Shown here piece by piece: positions 47,121 to 54,910 of a stretch of 64,000 nucleotides of DNA. A program made the translations under genes and the position numbers. Under the pieces are notes generated by a model, which searched no databases, had not been told where the DNA came from, and saw only the letters and a list, made by a program, of their open reading frames with translations. The stretch spans positions 372,001 through 436,000 of the forward strand of contig NZ_JALGBZ010000001.1 in assembly GCF_023757625.1 (NCBI RefSeq). The letters run 5' to 3'. The number at the start of each line of letters is the position of its first letter. Positions within the stretch are counted from its first letter, which is position 1. This DNA comes from Halomonas sp. S3-1-1 (GTDB taxonomy: Bacteria > Pseudomonadota > Gammaproteobacteria > Pseudomonadales > Halomonadaceae).

Positions 47121-47136
47121 TTAGACCAAGGTCTAA
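47121..47136. promoter_or_regulatory. Operator-like palindrome TTAGACC-AA-GGTCTAA
   Basis: Perfect 7-bp arms around AA. About 57 bp upstream of the minus-strand hypothetical gene and 171 bp upstream of the fliD1 promoter. The binder is unknown. Confidence 0.5.
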
Positions 47137-47306
47137 GTTATTGGCGTGTTCAACGCTTGGGTTCGGTACGTATCGCGCTTTGGAGGGCAAGGGCTCGTAG
47201 CGCAATAGCGCACGGGGTCATTTCTTTTCAAGCGGCCCGCTTAACCTAAAAAGCGGTAAAGATTACAGAAAATAACCGTTTACTAAGTTAAAAGTGGGAT
47301 AAAGGC

Positions 47307-47333
47307 TAAAGACACTGCGCGATTTGCCGATAG
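47307..47333 (+). promoter_or_regulatory. Sigma-28 (FliA) promoter of fliD1
   Basis: TAAAGACA, 11-nt spacer, GCCGATAG: close to the FliA consensus TAAAGTTT-N11-GCCGATAA with exact spacing. Confidence 0.85.
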
Positions 47334-47405
47334 TCAATGCATTGACACAGGCAAATTTCAGCTCGCCTAAAGAGCAGGCGATAACATTTAAAGGGGCAGC
47401 AATCG

Positions 47406-48761
47406 ATGGCTTCCATATCTTCACTGGGCATTGGCTCGGGGCTCGATCTAAACGGGCTATTGGATCAGCTTCAAACCGCCGAGCGCGCCAAACTCCAGCC
47501 CATTGCCGAGCAGGTTCAGTCTGCCAACACCACCGTCTCTGCCTATGGAACACTCAAAAGCGCCGTTTCCACGTTCCAGGATGCCACCCAGGCGTTGAAC
47601 GATACGGAATCGTTTGAAAGCCTCACGACCAACGTTGAGGGTGACGGTGTCATTGCCATTACCTCCAGCGAAGCACAGGCGGGCCGGTACGACGTAGAGG
47701 TCGATCAGTTGGCAACTGCCGGCAGCCTAGTGACAGAACGCTTGGATAGTGCTGACGAAAGCGTTGTCAGCGGTGAGCAAACGCTCAGCTTCGCACTATC
47801 TGAAGGAAGCATGTCCGATATCACGATCGCCGATGGCAGTTCGCTTGAAGATATTCGAGACGCCATCAACGACCAGGGTGGTGGTCAGGTGACTGCCTCT
47901 ATCATCAACGACGGGCAGGGGTATCGGCTTTCGATCATGTCGAGCGAGACCGGCGCCGACGCCAGCATCGAAAGCACTAATTTCTCGAGCATTCTATCGG
48001 GTGAGGTGGCTACCTCGGACGTTCAGGTCGTGCAAAGGGGCCAGGACGCGGCGTTCAACGTTAACGGTATCGATATCGTGAGCGCTTCTAATCAGGTCGA
48101 AGGCGCCATTCAAGGCATGACGTTGACGCTGACAGAGGCGGGCACGTCGAGCACTATCATGGTCGAACAGGATAACGAAGCGCTGCGTGAGAACGTGGAT
48201 ACCTTCGTGGAAAGCTTCAACACGCTCAAAAGCACCTTGAATACTTTGACCAACTTCGATGTAGAAACGGGGCAGTCGGGCGGCTTGAACGCTGATGCGA
48301 CCACACGAGCCGTCGAGCGCGAGCTCCGTCAGGCTATTAGCGGTGTGACAGGCGGTGACGGCTTCAGCGTACTGTCCGACATCGGCATTTCATTGCAAAC
48401 CGACGGTACGCTTGAGGTCGATGATGAAAAGCTGGATAACGTCATTGCCACCCAGCCGGATGCGCTGACTGACTTTTTTGCAGGCAGCAGTGAGGGAAGC
48501 GGTATGGCAGGGCAGATCAATACCTCCCTCGAGCGCTTGGTGGGAGATGGCGGCCGTCTCGATACGGCGAAAGCCAACTCTGAAAGCCGAGTCGAATCGC
48601 TCAAAGAGCGCTACACCCGCACCGAAGAGCGTATCGATCAGACCGTGGCGCGTTACCGTACTCAGTTTCAGGCAATGGACAGCATGGTGGCACAAATGAA
48701 TCAGACAGGTGCCTATCTCGAACAGCAGTTGGGCATGCTGGCCCAAACCAACCAGAGCTAA
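47406..48761 (+). CDS. fliD: Flagellar filament cap protein FliD, copy 1
   Basis: 451 residues. N-terminal FliD domain (SISSLGIGSGLDLNGLLDQLQTAERAKLQPIAEQ), central variable part, and C-terminal coiled coil (about 395-445: SLKERYTRTEERIDQTVARYRTQFQAMDS) ending in MNQTGAYLEQQLGMLAQ. Pentamers cap the filament and guide flagellin folding. Own sigma-28 promoter. The second copy is next door and clearly paralogous. Confidence 0.92.
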   Translation: MASISSLGIGSGLDLNGLLDQLQTAERAKLQPIAEQVQSANTTVSAYGTLKSAVSTFQDATQALNDTESFESLTTNVEGDGVIAITSSEAQAGRYDVEVDQLATAGSLVTERLDSADESVVSGEQTLSFALSEGSMSDITIADGSSLEDIRDAINDQGGGQVTASIINDGQGYRLSIMSSETGADASIESTNFSSILSGEVATSDVQVVQRGQDAAFNVNGIDIVSASNQVEGAIQGMTLTLTEAGTSSTIMVEQDNEALRENVDTFVESFNTLKSTLNTLTNFDVETGQSGGLNADATTRAVERELRQAISGVTGGDGFSVLSDIGISLQTDGTLEVDDEKLDNVIATQPDALTDFFAGSSEGSGMAGQINTSLERLVGDGGRLDTAKANSESRVESLKERYTRTEERIDQTVARYRTQFQAMDSMVAQMNQTGAYLEQQLGMLAQTNQS

Positions 48762-48781
48762 GCCGAACTATTAAAACCCTT

Positions 48782-48812
48782 AATGCCCGGCCATAGCGCT
48801 GGGCATTTTTTT
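48782..48812 (+). terminator. Terminator of fliD1
   Basis: AATGCCC / GGGCATT hairpin followed by a run of T. Confidence 0.85.
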
Positions 48813-48834
48813 GCGGGTATCTTCTGACGATGCC

Positions 48835-48861
48835 TAAAGTTCGTTCTCACCCAGCCGATAG
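48835..48861 (+). promoter_or_regulatory. Sigma-28 (FliA) promoter of fliD2
   Basis: TAAAGTTC, 11-nt spacer, GCCGATAG: the best FliA match in the window. Confidence 0.9.
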
Positions 48862-48913
48862 ACAAGGTAATCAACCCAATCTCTTTGCTACTTATTACTC
48901 GAGGATTTAACCC

Positions 48914-50293
48914 ATGGCATCAATCTCCGCGCTTGGTGTAGGTTCCGGGTTGGACTTGAACGGTCTGCTGAATCAGCTTAAGGCCGCAGAGAGTCAAAAG
49001 CTTACCCCCGTTTTACAGCAGCAAAGTGCCCAAAAGACAAAAATTTCGGCCTATGGGCGTCTCGAATCGGCGATGGACCGGGTCAATACCTCGGTCAAGG
49101 CGCTGAACGACGCATCGACCTTCAAGCAGCAAAAGAGCACGGTAACCGGCAGTGGCGTTTTGGCCACGGCGGGCGAGAAAGCCAACCCCGGGCGTTTTGA
49201 AATTAGCGTTTCTCAGTTGGCTCGCGCTGGAAGCGCCGCCTCACAAAGTGTCGCGCTCGACCAGGCCCTTACGACGACAGACACCAAGCTCAAGCTGGAT
49301 TTCGGTGCGACCTACACTAACGGTGCGTTCGATAGCGGCGCCGCGCCCAAAAGCAGCTACGAAATCGATATCAAGGCGGGCAGCACGCTGGCCGAGGTGC
49401 GCGATCAGATCAATGCAGACAAGGAATCGGGCGTTACTGCTTCGCTTGTCAACGACGGCACCGGATATCGCTTGGCGCTCAGCTCGAAGGAAACCGGCCA
49501 GGATGCTTCGCTCATAGGGTTTTCCGGTATCGATGGGCTTGCCATGGATACTACGACGGTACGCCCAGGCCAGGACGCTGCGCTCAATGTCAACGGTATC
49601 GCGATCACCAGCAAGACCAACCGCGTCGAAGGTGCTATCGAGGGGGTAACGCTTGATGTCACCGCTGTGTCGGAATCCCCCGCCACCTTGGTCATCGAAA
49701 GAGACAACGACTCCCTGAAAGAGGCCATCAACAACTTCGTTAGCAACTATAACGAAATGAAATCGACCGTAGGGCGCATGACCAAGTTCAACGGGGAAGG
49801 CGAGATTTCTGGCGAGCTGATAGGGGACCGTACGGTACGCACTATCGAAAACCGGTTGAGTCGTGACATTAGCGACAGCCTGGCGGGCGGCGATATCACG
49901 CGGCTGTCGGAAATCGGAATCTCTATCGATGAGCGCGGGCGCTTGGAGGTCGACGAAGAAAAGCTTGACGCCGCTGTTGCCAACGACCCTGAAGGTCTGT
50001 CAGCCTTCTTCGCCGGCGACAGCAAGGAAGCAGGGTTTGCAGGGCGCCTGAGCGCTACATTGACGACCATTACCTCAGAAGACGGCCTCATTAAAAGCTC
50101 GGTCACCAGCGCAGAGCAGCGAATCGAGAGTCTCGATAAGCGCAAGGAGCGCATGGAAGCCAGCATCGAGCGCAACGTGGAGCGCTACCGCAAGCAGTTT
50201 GCCCAGCTCGATGGCATGATTGCGCAGATGAACTCCATGAGCAGCTACCTTGGCCAGCAGTTCGATATGCTTAGCTCGATGCAGAAACAGTAA
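48914..50293 (+). CDS. fliD: Flagellar filament cap protein FliD, copy 2
   Basis: 459 residues. Same N-terminal signature (SISALGVGSGLDLNGLLNQLKAAESQKLTPVLQQ) and C-terminal coiled coil with MNSMSSYLGQQFDML as copy 1, but the middle differs strongly and has an extra TTDTKLKLDFGATYTNGAF segment. Independent promoter and terminator. Two caps could suit different flagellins or filament stages. Confidence 0.92.
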   Translation: MASISALGVGSGLDLNGLLNQLKAAESQKLTPVLQQQSAQKTKISAYGRLESAMDRVNTSVKALNDASTFKQQKSTVTGSGVLATAGEKANPGRFEISVSQLARAGSAASQSVALDQALTTTDTKLKLDFGATYTNGAFDSGAAPKSSYEIDIKAGSTLAEVRDQINADKESGVTASLVNDGTGYRLALSSKETGQDASLIGFSGIDGLAMDTTTVRPGQDAALNVNGIAITSKTNRVEGAIEGVTLDVTAVSESPATLVIERDNDSLKEAINNFVSNYNEMKSTVGRMTKFNGEGEISGELIGDRTVRTIENRLSRDISDSLAGGDITRLSEIGISIDERGRLEVDEEKLDAAVANDPEGLSAFFAGDSKEAGFAGRLSATLTTITSEDGLIKSSVTSAEQRIESLDKRKERMEASIERNVERYRKQFAQLDGMIAQMNSMSSYLGQQFDMLSSMQKQ

Positions 50294-50351
50294 ACTTTGC
50301 TATCTAACCGAGCTAATGCGCTCTCGTCAGTAACCGCAATTTATCCTGTCA

Positions 50352-50380
50352 ACGGGGCCGAAAGGCCCCGTTCGAGTTTT
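50352..50380 (+). terminator. Terminator of fliD2
   Basis: ACGGGGCC-GAAA-GGCCCCGT hairpin; T-tail interrupted (TTCGAGTTTT). Same hairpin as after each flagellin gene. Confidence 0.8.
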
Positions 50381-50417
50381 AAGGCCAGGTTTTTATAAAA
50401 AAATTGGTTAAACGGGC

Positions 50418-50444
50418 TAAAGGATCGCTTCGCTACGCCGTTAA
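50418..50444 (+). promoter_or_regulatory. Sigma-28 promoter of flagellin 1
   Basis: TAAAGGAT, 11-nt spacer, GCCGTTAA. Confidence 0.8.
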
Positions 50445-50481
50445 TTATAACAACGGCGATGCAAGCGCCGATTTACAGGCC
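50437..50481 (+). repeat. Flagellin promoter/leader block, copy 1
   Basis: 45-bp element starting at the -10 region. Inverted repeat GCCGTT / AACGGC, then a second possible hairpin CGGCG-ATGCAAG-CGCCG, ending in AGGCC. Also found before flagellins 2, 3 and 5. Confidence 0.8.
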
Positions 50482-50514
50482 TTTCCCGGGCCGCTAAGCA
50501 CTGAGGATCACTCC

Positions 50515-51357
50515 ATGTCCGTTATCAATACCAACATCACTTCCATGATCGGCCAGAACAACCTGAGCAAGTCTCAGGGCATGCTGGCTCAGGCGCAAGA
50601 GCGCTTGTCTTCTGGCCTGCGCATCAACAGCGCTTCCGACGACGCCGCCGGTCAAGCCATCGCCAACAAGATGACCGCTCAAATCAAGGGCATGGACCAG
50701 GCAAGCCGTAACGCCAGCGACGGTATCTCCCTTGTTCAGACCATGGAAGGCGGTCTGGATCAGATCAACGACAACCTGCAGCGTATTCGTGAGCTGGCGG
50801 TACAGGGCGCCAACGACACCAACACCGCTGACGACCGCGCCGCGATCACCACCGAGATCAACGAGCGTATCGCCGAGATCGACCGTGTAGCGGGCAGCAA
50901 CAACTTCAACGGCACCAATCTCCTGGCAAGCGGCTCGAGCACGGCGCTCAATATCCAGGTCGGTTCTAACACCAGCGGCAACGACACCATCACTGTCGAT
51001 ACCTTCGATGCGACCAGTAAAAACCTGGGCGTTAGTGGTTCTGCGGCGGCTCTCTCTGGTGCCGGCGCGACTCACGCCAACTTCCAGACTCTGATCGACA
51101 ATGTCGATACCGCAGTTAAAACGCTCGACACTCAACGGGCCACCTTGGGTGCCACGCTGAACCGCTTTGATTCAGTGATCGATAACCTGGCGACCACGAC
51201 CACCAACCTGTCTGAAGCCCGCTCACGCATCGAAGACGCCGACTACGCGAAGGAGGTGTCGAACATGACCCGTGCCAACATCCTGCAACAGGCGGGTACG
51301 TCCATGCTGGCCCAGGCGAACCAGACTCCGCAGTCCGTGCTTTCCTTGCTGGGTTAA
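50515..51357 (+). CDS. fliC: Flagellin 1
   Basis: 280 residues. Conserved D0/D1 N-terminal (SVINTNITSMIGQNNLSKSQ, LSSGLRINSASDDAAGQAIA, LQRIRELAVQGANDTNT) and C-terminal (RSRIEDADYAKEVSNMTRAN, ending QSVLSLLG) regions. The middle (about 150-205) is short, so D2/D3 outer domains are absent. It is rich in Ser/Thr, offering O-glycosylation sites. Subunit of the filament, exported by the flagellar type III system. ATG at 50515 has GAGG 8 nt upstream. Confidence 0.95.
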   Translation: MSVINTNITSMIGQNNLSKSQGMLAQAQERLSSGLRINSASDDAAGQAIANKMTAQIKGMDQASRNASDGISLVQTMEGGLDQINDNLQRIRELAVQGANDTNTADDRAAITTEINERIAEIDRVAGSNNFNGTNLLASGSSTALNIQVGSNTSGNDTITVDTFDATSKNLGVSGSAAALSGAGATHANFQTLIDNVDTAVKTLDTQRATLGATLNRFDSVIDNLATTTTNLSEARSRIEDADYAKEVSNMTRANILQQAGTSMLAQANQTPQSVLSLLG

Positions 51358-51393
51358 TCGCTCGAGCAGTAGTGATAACCAGTGAAGTGAACG

Positions 51394-51417
51394 ACGGGGC
51401 CGAAAGGCCCCGTTTTT
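51394..51417 (+). terminator. Terminator of flagellin 1
   Basis: ACGGGGCC-GAAA-GGCCCCGT hairpin plus TTTT. Confidence 0.9.
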
Positions 51418-51464
51418 CGTTGAGCGCTACTTAAATTTTTATTATGTAAACCGCTTAAAAAGCC

Positions 51465-51491
51465 TAAAGAAGTGCCGTTAGCAGCCGTTAA
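51465..51491 (+). promoter_or_regulatory. Sigma-28 promoter of flagellin 2
   Basis: TAAAGAAG, 11-nt spacer, GCCGTTAA. Confidence 0.8.
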
Positions 51492-51528
51492 TTATAATAA
51501 CGGCGATGCAAGCGCCGATTTAAAGGCC
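51484..51528 (+). repeat. Flagellin promoter/leader block, copy 2
   Basis: Differs from copy 1 at two positions; both inverted repeats are kept. Confidence 0.8.
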
Positions 51529-51561
51529 GCTCCTGGGCCAGTAAACACCGAGGATTACCCC

Positions 51562-52416
51562 ATGTCCGTTATCAATACCAACATCACTTCCATGATCGGC
51601 CAGAACAACCTGAGCAAGTCTCAGGGCATGCTGGCTCAGGCGCAAGAGCGTCTCTCTTCCGGCCTGCGCATCAACAGCGCCTCTGACGACGCGGCTGGCC
51701 AAGCGATTGCCAACAAGATGACCGCTCAGATCAAGGGCATGGACCAGGCAAGCCGTAACGCCAGCGATGGTATCTCGCTCGTTCAAACCATGGAAGGCGG
51801 TCTGGACCAGATCAACGACAACCTGCAGCGTATTCGTGAGTTGGCGGTACAAGGTGCCAACGACACCAACACCGCTGACGACCGTACTGCGATCACGACG
51901 GAAATTAACGAGCGTTTGGCCGAAATCGACCGTGTCGCGGGCAGCAACAACTTCAACGGCACCAGCTTGCTCAACGCCAGCGGCAGCCTGAGCATCCAGG
52001 TTGGCTCCAATACCGATGCCGAAGACGTTATTAGTGTTAAGACCGTTGATGCCACCGTTTCCGGACTAGGCTTGGCAAGCGGCAGTGAAATTACTGGCAC
52101 CACATTCGTCGCTAGTGGTGGCACCGCAGCGCACAGCAGCTTCCAGAACCTGATCGACTCCGTAGATGCCGCGACCAAGACTCTGGACACCAACCGGGCA
52201 ACTCTGGGTGCCACGCTGAACCGCTTCGACTCGGTGATCGACAACCTCGCGACCACCTCGACCAACCTGTCCGAAGCACGTTCGCGGATCGAAGACGCCG
52301 ACTACGCGAAGGAAGTGTCCAACATGACCCGCGCCAACATTCTTCAGCAGGCGGGTACCTCCATGCTGGCCCAGGCGAACCAGACGCCGCAGTCTGTACT
52401 GTCTCTACTGGGTTAA
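51562..52416 (+). CDS. fliC: Flagellin 2
   Basis: 284 residues. Same ends as flagellin 1 but a different middle (about 140-200: GSLSIQVGSNTDAEDVISV onward). The protein differs from flagellin 3 by only two adjacent residues (VA against AV near residue 190), and its first third is identical at DNA level to flagellin 5. Monocistronic, with own sigma-28 promoter and terminator. Confidence 0.95.
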   Translation: MSVINTNITSMIGQNNLSKSQGMLAQAQERLSSGLRINSASDDAAGQAIANKMTAQIKGMDQASRNASDGISLVQTMEGGLDQINDNLQRIRELAVQGANDTNTADDRTAITTEINERLAEIDRVAGSNNFNGTSLLNASGSLSIQVGSNTDAEDVISVKTVDATVSGLGLASGSEITGTTFVASGGTAAHSSFQNLIDSVDAATKTLDTNRATLGATLNRFDSVIDNLATTSTNLSEARSRIEDADYAKEVSNMTRANILQQAGTSMLAQANQTPQSVLSLLG

Positions 52417-52446
52417 GCCTTTCGGCAGTACAATGGAAGCAACCGA

Positions 52447-52470
52447 ACGGGGCCGAAAGGCCCCGTTTTT
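52447..52470 (+). terminator. Terminator of flagellin 2
   Basis: ACGGGGCC-GAAA-GGCCCCGT hairpin plus TTTT. Confidence 0.9.
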
Positions 52471-52605
52471 CGTTTGGCTCGTTTACTGCTGGGCTTGTCT
52501 TGCACGTCGCTAGCGCGCGTTATGCAGCGAGCCGACTTGCCTTCTCAGACCAAACGTGGCGAGGGGATAGAGAAAACACTTTCTTAAAAAAACGGCACTT
52601 TCTCC

Positions 52606-52632
52606 TCAAGTAAACGCCTATACGGCCGTTAA
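52606..52632 (+). promoter_or_regulatory. Sigma-28 promoter of flagellin 3
   Basis: TCAAGTAA, 11-nt spacer, GCCGTTAA; weaker -35 than the other flagellin promoters. Confidence 0.65.
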
Positions 52633-52669
52633 TTATTATAACGGCGATGCAAGAGCCGATTAGCAGGCC
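52625..52669 (+). repeat. Flagellin promoter/leader block, copy 3
   Basis: Most diverged of the four copies. The first inverted repeat is kept, but the second is weakened (AAGAGCCG for AAGCGCCG). Confidence 0.75.
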
Positions 52670-52699
52670 ATAGGTCATTTACTTAACGAGGATTATCCC

Positions 52700-53554
52700 A
52701 TGTCTGTTATCAACACCAACATCACTTCCATGATCGGCCAGAACAACCTGAGCAAGTCTCAGGGCATGCTGGCTCAGGCGCAAGAGCGCTTGTCTTCTGG
52801 TCTGCGCATCAACAGCGCTTCCGACGACGCCGCCGGCCAAGCCATCGCCAACAAGATGACCGCTCAAATCAAGGGCATGGACCAGGCAAGCCGTAACGCC
52901 AGCGACGGTATCTCGCTCGTTCAAACCATGGAAGGCGGTCTGGACCAGATCAACGACAACCTGCAGCGTATTCGTGAGTTAGCGGTACAGGGCGCCAACG
53001 ACACCAACACCGCTGACGACCGTACTGCGATCACGACGGAAATTAACGAGCGTTTGGCCGAAATCGATCGCGTCGCTGGCAGCAACAACTTCAACGGCAC
53101 CAGCTTGCTCAACGCCAGCGGCAGCCTGAGCATCCAGGTCGGCTCCAATACCGATGCCGAAGACGTTATTAGTGTTAAGACCGTTGATGCCACCGTTTCC
53201 GGACTAGGCTTGGCAAGCGGCAGTGAAATTACTGGCACCACATTCGCCGTCAGTGGTGGCACCGCAGCGCACAGCAGTTTCCAGAACCTGATCGACTCTG
53301 TCGACGCTGCGACCAAGACTCTGGACACCAACCGGGCAACCCTGGGTGCCACGCTGAACCGCTTCGACTCGGTGATCGACAACTTGGCGACCACCTCGAC
53401 CAACCTGTCTGAAGCGCGTTCGCGGATCGAAGACGCCGACTACGCGAAGGAAGTATCCAACATGACCCGCGCCAACATTCTTCAGCAGGCGGGTACCTCC
53501 ATGCTGGCCCAGGCGAACCAGACGCCGCAGTCCGTACTATCACTGCTGGGCTAA
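52700..53554 (+). CDS. fliC: Flagellin 3
   Basis: 284 residues, nearly the same protein as flagellin 2. DNA differs mostly at synonymous sites scattered in the ends, and parts of its 5' coding sequence match flagellin 1 instead (for example the GCTTGTCTTCTGG segment), a patchwork expected from gene conversion. Start ATG preceded by GAGGA. Carries the D0/D1 core and short Ser/Thr-rich middle. Confidence 0.95.
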   Translation: MSVINTNITSMIGQNNLSKSQGMLAQAQERLSSGLRINSASDDAAGQAIANKMTAQIKGMDQASRNASDGISLVQTMEGGLDQINDNLQRIRELAVQGANDTNTADDRTAITTEINERLAEIDRVAGSNNFNGTSLLNASGSLSIQVGSNTDAEDVISVKTVDATVSGLGLASGSEITGTTFAVSGGTAAHSSFQNLIDSVDAATKTLDTNRATLGATLNRFDSVIDNLATTSTNLSEARSRIEDADYAKEVSNMTRANILQQAGTSMLAQANQTPQSVLSLLG

Positions 53555-53587
53555 ACCGCTCATTGATAAAACGAATCAAGCAAATGG

Positions 53588-53612
53588 ACGGGGCCGAACG
53601 GCCCCGTTTTTT
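53588..53612 (+). terminator. Terminator of flagellin 3
   Basis: Same hairpin with loop GAAC in place of GAAA, followed by TTTTTT. Confidence 0.9.
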
Positions 53613-53742
53613 ATGTCTTTATTCCTGGAATTAAATAGGGCGTTCACGCCTAAAGCGCCGTATGGCAAGGGTTTTGACGAGATTGCCTCTTGGTCGGTTC
53701 GGCCAGTTTTACTTTCTCTTACATAAAAAAATAACTGATTTT

Positions 53743-53769
53743 TAAAGGATTTAAATTAGCAGCCGTTAC
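53743..53769 (+). promoter_or_regulatory. Sigma-28 promoter of flagellin 4
   Basis: TAAAGGAT, 11-nt spacer, GCCGTTAC. The 45-bp leader block does not follow. Confidence 0.75.
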
Positions 53770-53839
53770 CAGTGTTAGCGACGATACATACGTCGTCAAG
53801 TTGGCCCGCTGGCCAGTTATACTTCAAGGAGTAATACTC

Positions 53840-54706
53840 ATGTCTGTAATCAATACGAATATCACCTCCATGATCGGCCAGAACAACCTGAGCTCTTCAC
53901 AAAGCATGCTGGCTCAGGCGCAAGAACGTCTCTCTTCCGGTTTGCGTATCAACAGCGCTTCCGACGATGCCGCCGGTCAGGCTATCGCTAACAAGATGAC
54001 CGCCCAAATCGATGGTATGAGCCAAGCCAGCCGTAACGCCAGCGACGGCATTTCCCTGGTACAAACCATGGAGGGTGGCCTCGACCAGGTGAACGATAAC
54101 CTGCAGCGGATTCGTGAGTTGGCGGTACAGGGGGCTAACGATACCAACACCGAAGAAGATCGTAATGCGATCGAAACTGAAATCAATGAGCGCTTGGCAG
54201 AGATTGATCGTGTAGCGGAAAGCAACAACTTCAACGGTACCAACCTATTGAACGCCAGTGGTAGCCTGAGTATTCAGGTTGGTGCAAACACCGACGATGA
54301 AGATGTCATCAGTGTTTCTACTGTTGATGCGACGGTAAGTGGGCTAGACCTGACATCAGCCAGTGGCAGCATTGTTGCCGGCACCACTTTTGATGCTACT
54401 GGTGGTGGCTCCATCGATGAACACGATGGCTTCCAGAACTTAATCGATGCGGTCGACACGGCTACTGAAACGTTGGACACTAACCGTGCCACCTTGGGCG
54501 CCACTCTCAATCGCTTTGACTCGGTAATCGACAATCTGGCGACGACTGAAACCAATCTTTCCGAAGCACGTTCGCGGATCGAAGACGCCGACTATGCGAA
54601 GGAAGTATCCAACATGACCCGTGCCAACATCCTGCAACAGGCGGGTACGTCCATGCTGGCTCAGGCCAATCAGACTCCGCAGTCTGTGCTTTCCTTGCTG
54701 GGTTAA
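53840..54706 (+). CDS. fliC: Flagellin 4 (divergent copy)
   Basis: 288 residues, the most different of the five. SSSQSMLAQ replaces SKSQGMLAQ, IDGMSQ replaces IKGMDQ, TNTEEDRNAIETE replaces the TADDR region, and the middle is more acidic (TDDEDVISV, GGGSIDEHDG). Different leader with AAGGAG 8 nt before the ATG. The last part and downstream DNA belong to the 538-bp repeat. Possibly a minor or specially regulated filament subunit. Confidence 0.94.
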   Translation: MSVINTNITSMIGQNNLSSSQSMLAQAQERLSSGLRINSASDDAAGQAIANKMTAQIDGMSQASRNASDGISLVQTMEGGLDQVNDNLQRIRELAVQGANDTNTEEDRNAIETEINERLAEIDRVAESNNFNGTNLLNASGSLSIQVGANTDDEDVISVSTVDATVSGLDLTSASGSIVAGTTFDATGGGSIDEHDGFQNLIDAVDTATETLDTNRATLGATLNRFDSVIDNLATTETNLSEARSRIEDADYAKEVSNMTRANILQQAGTSMLAQANQTPQSVLSLLG

Positions 54707-54742
54707 TCGCTCGAGCAGTAGTGATAACCAGTGAAGTGAACG

Positions 54743-54766
54743 ACGGGGCCGAAAGGCCCCGTTTTT
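54743..54766 (+). terminator. Terminator of flagellin 4
   Basis: ACGGGGCC-GAAA-GGCCCCGT hairpin plus TTTT; inside the 538-bp repeat. Confidence 0.9.
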
Positions 54767-54813
54767 CGTTGAGCGCTACTTAAATTTTTATTATGTAAAC
54801 CGCTTAAAAAGCC

Positions 54814-54840
54814 TAAAGAAGTGCCGTTAGCAGCCGTTAA
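54814..54840 (+). promoter_or_regulatory. Sigma-28 promoter of flagellin 5
   Basis: TAAAGAAG, 11-nt spacer, GCCGTTAA; identical to the flagellin 2 promoter. Confidence 0.8.
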
Positions 54841-54877
54841 TTATAATAACGGCGATGCAAGCGCCGATTTAAAGGCC
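54833..54877 (+). repeat. Flagellin promoter/leader block, copy 4
   Basis: Identical to copy 2, as part of the long repeat. Confidence 0.8.
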
Positions 54878-54910
54878 GCTCCTGGGCCAGTAAACACCGA
54901 GGATTACCCC

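Larger units (their letters stand above)
47065..47405. other. Intergenic region upstream of fliD1
   Basis: 341 bases holding a palindrome at 47121-47136 and the sigma-28 promoter of fliD1 at 47307-47333. No gene is seen. Confidence 0.6.
51337..51874 (+). repeat. 538-bp perfect direct repeat, copy A
   Basis: Identical by eye, base for base, to 54686-55223. Covers the end of flagellin 1, terminator, intergenic DNA, promoter/leader and the first third of flagellin 2. Confidence 0.9.
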
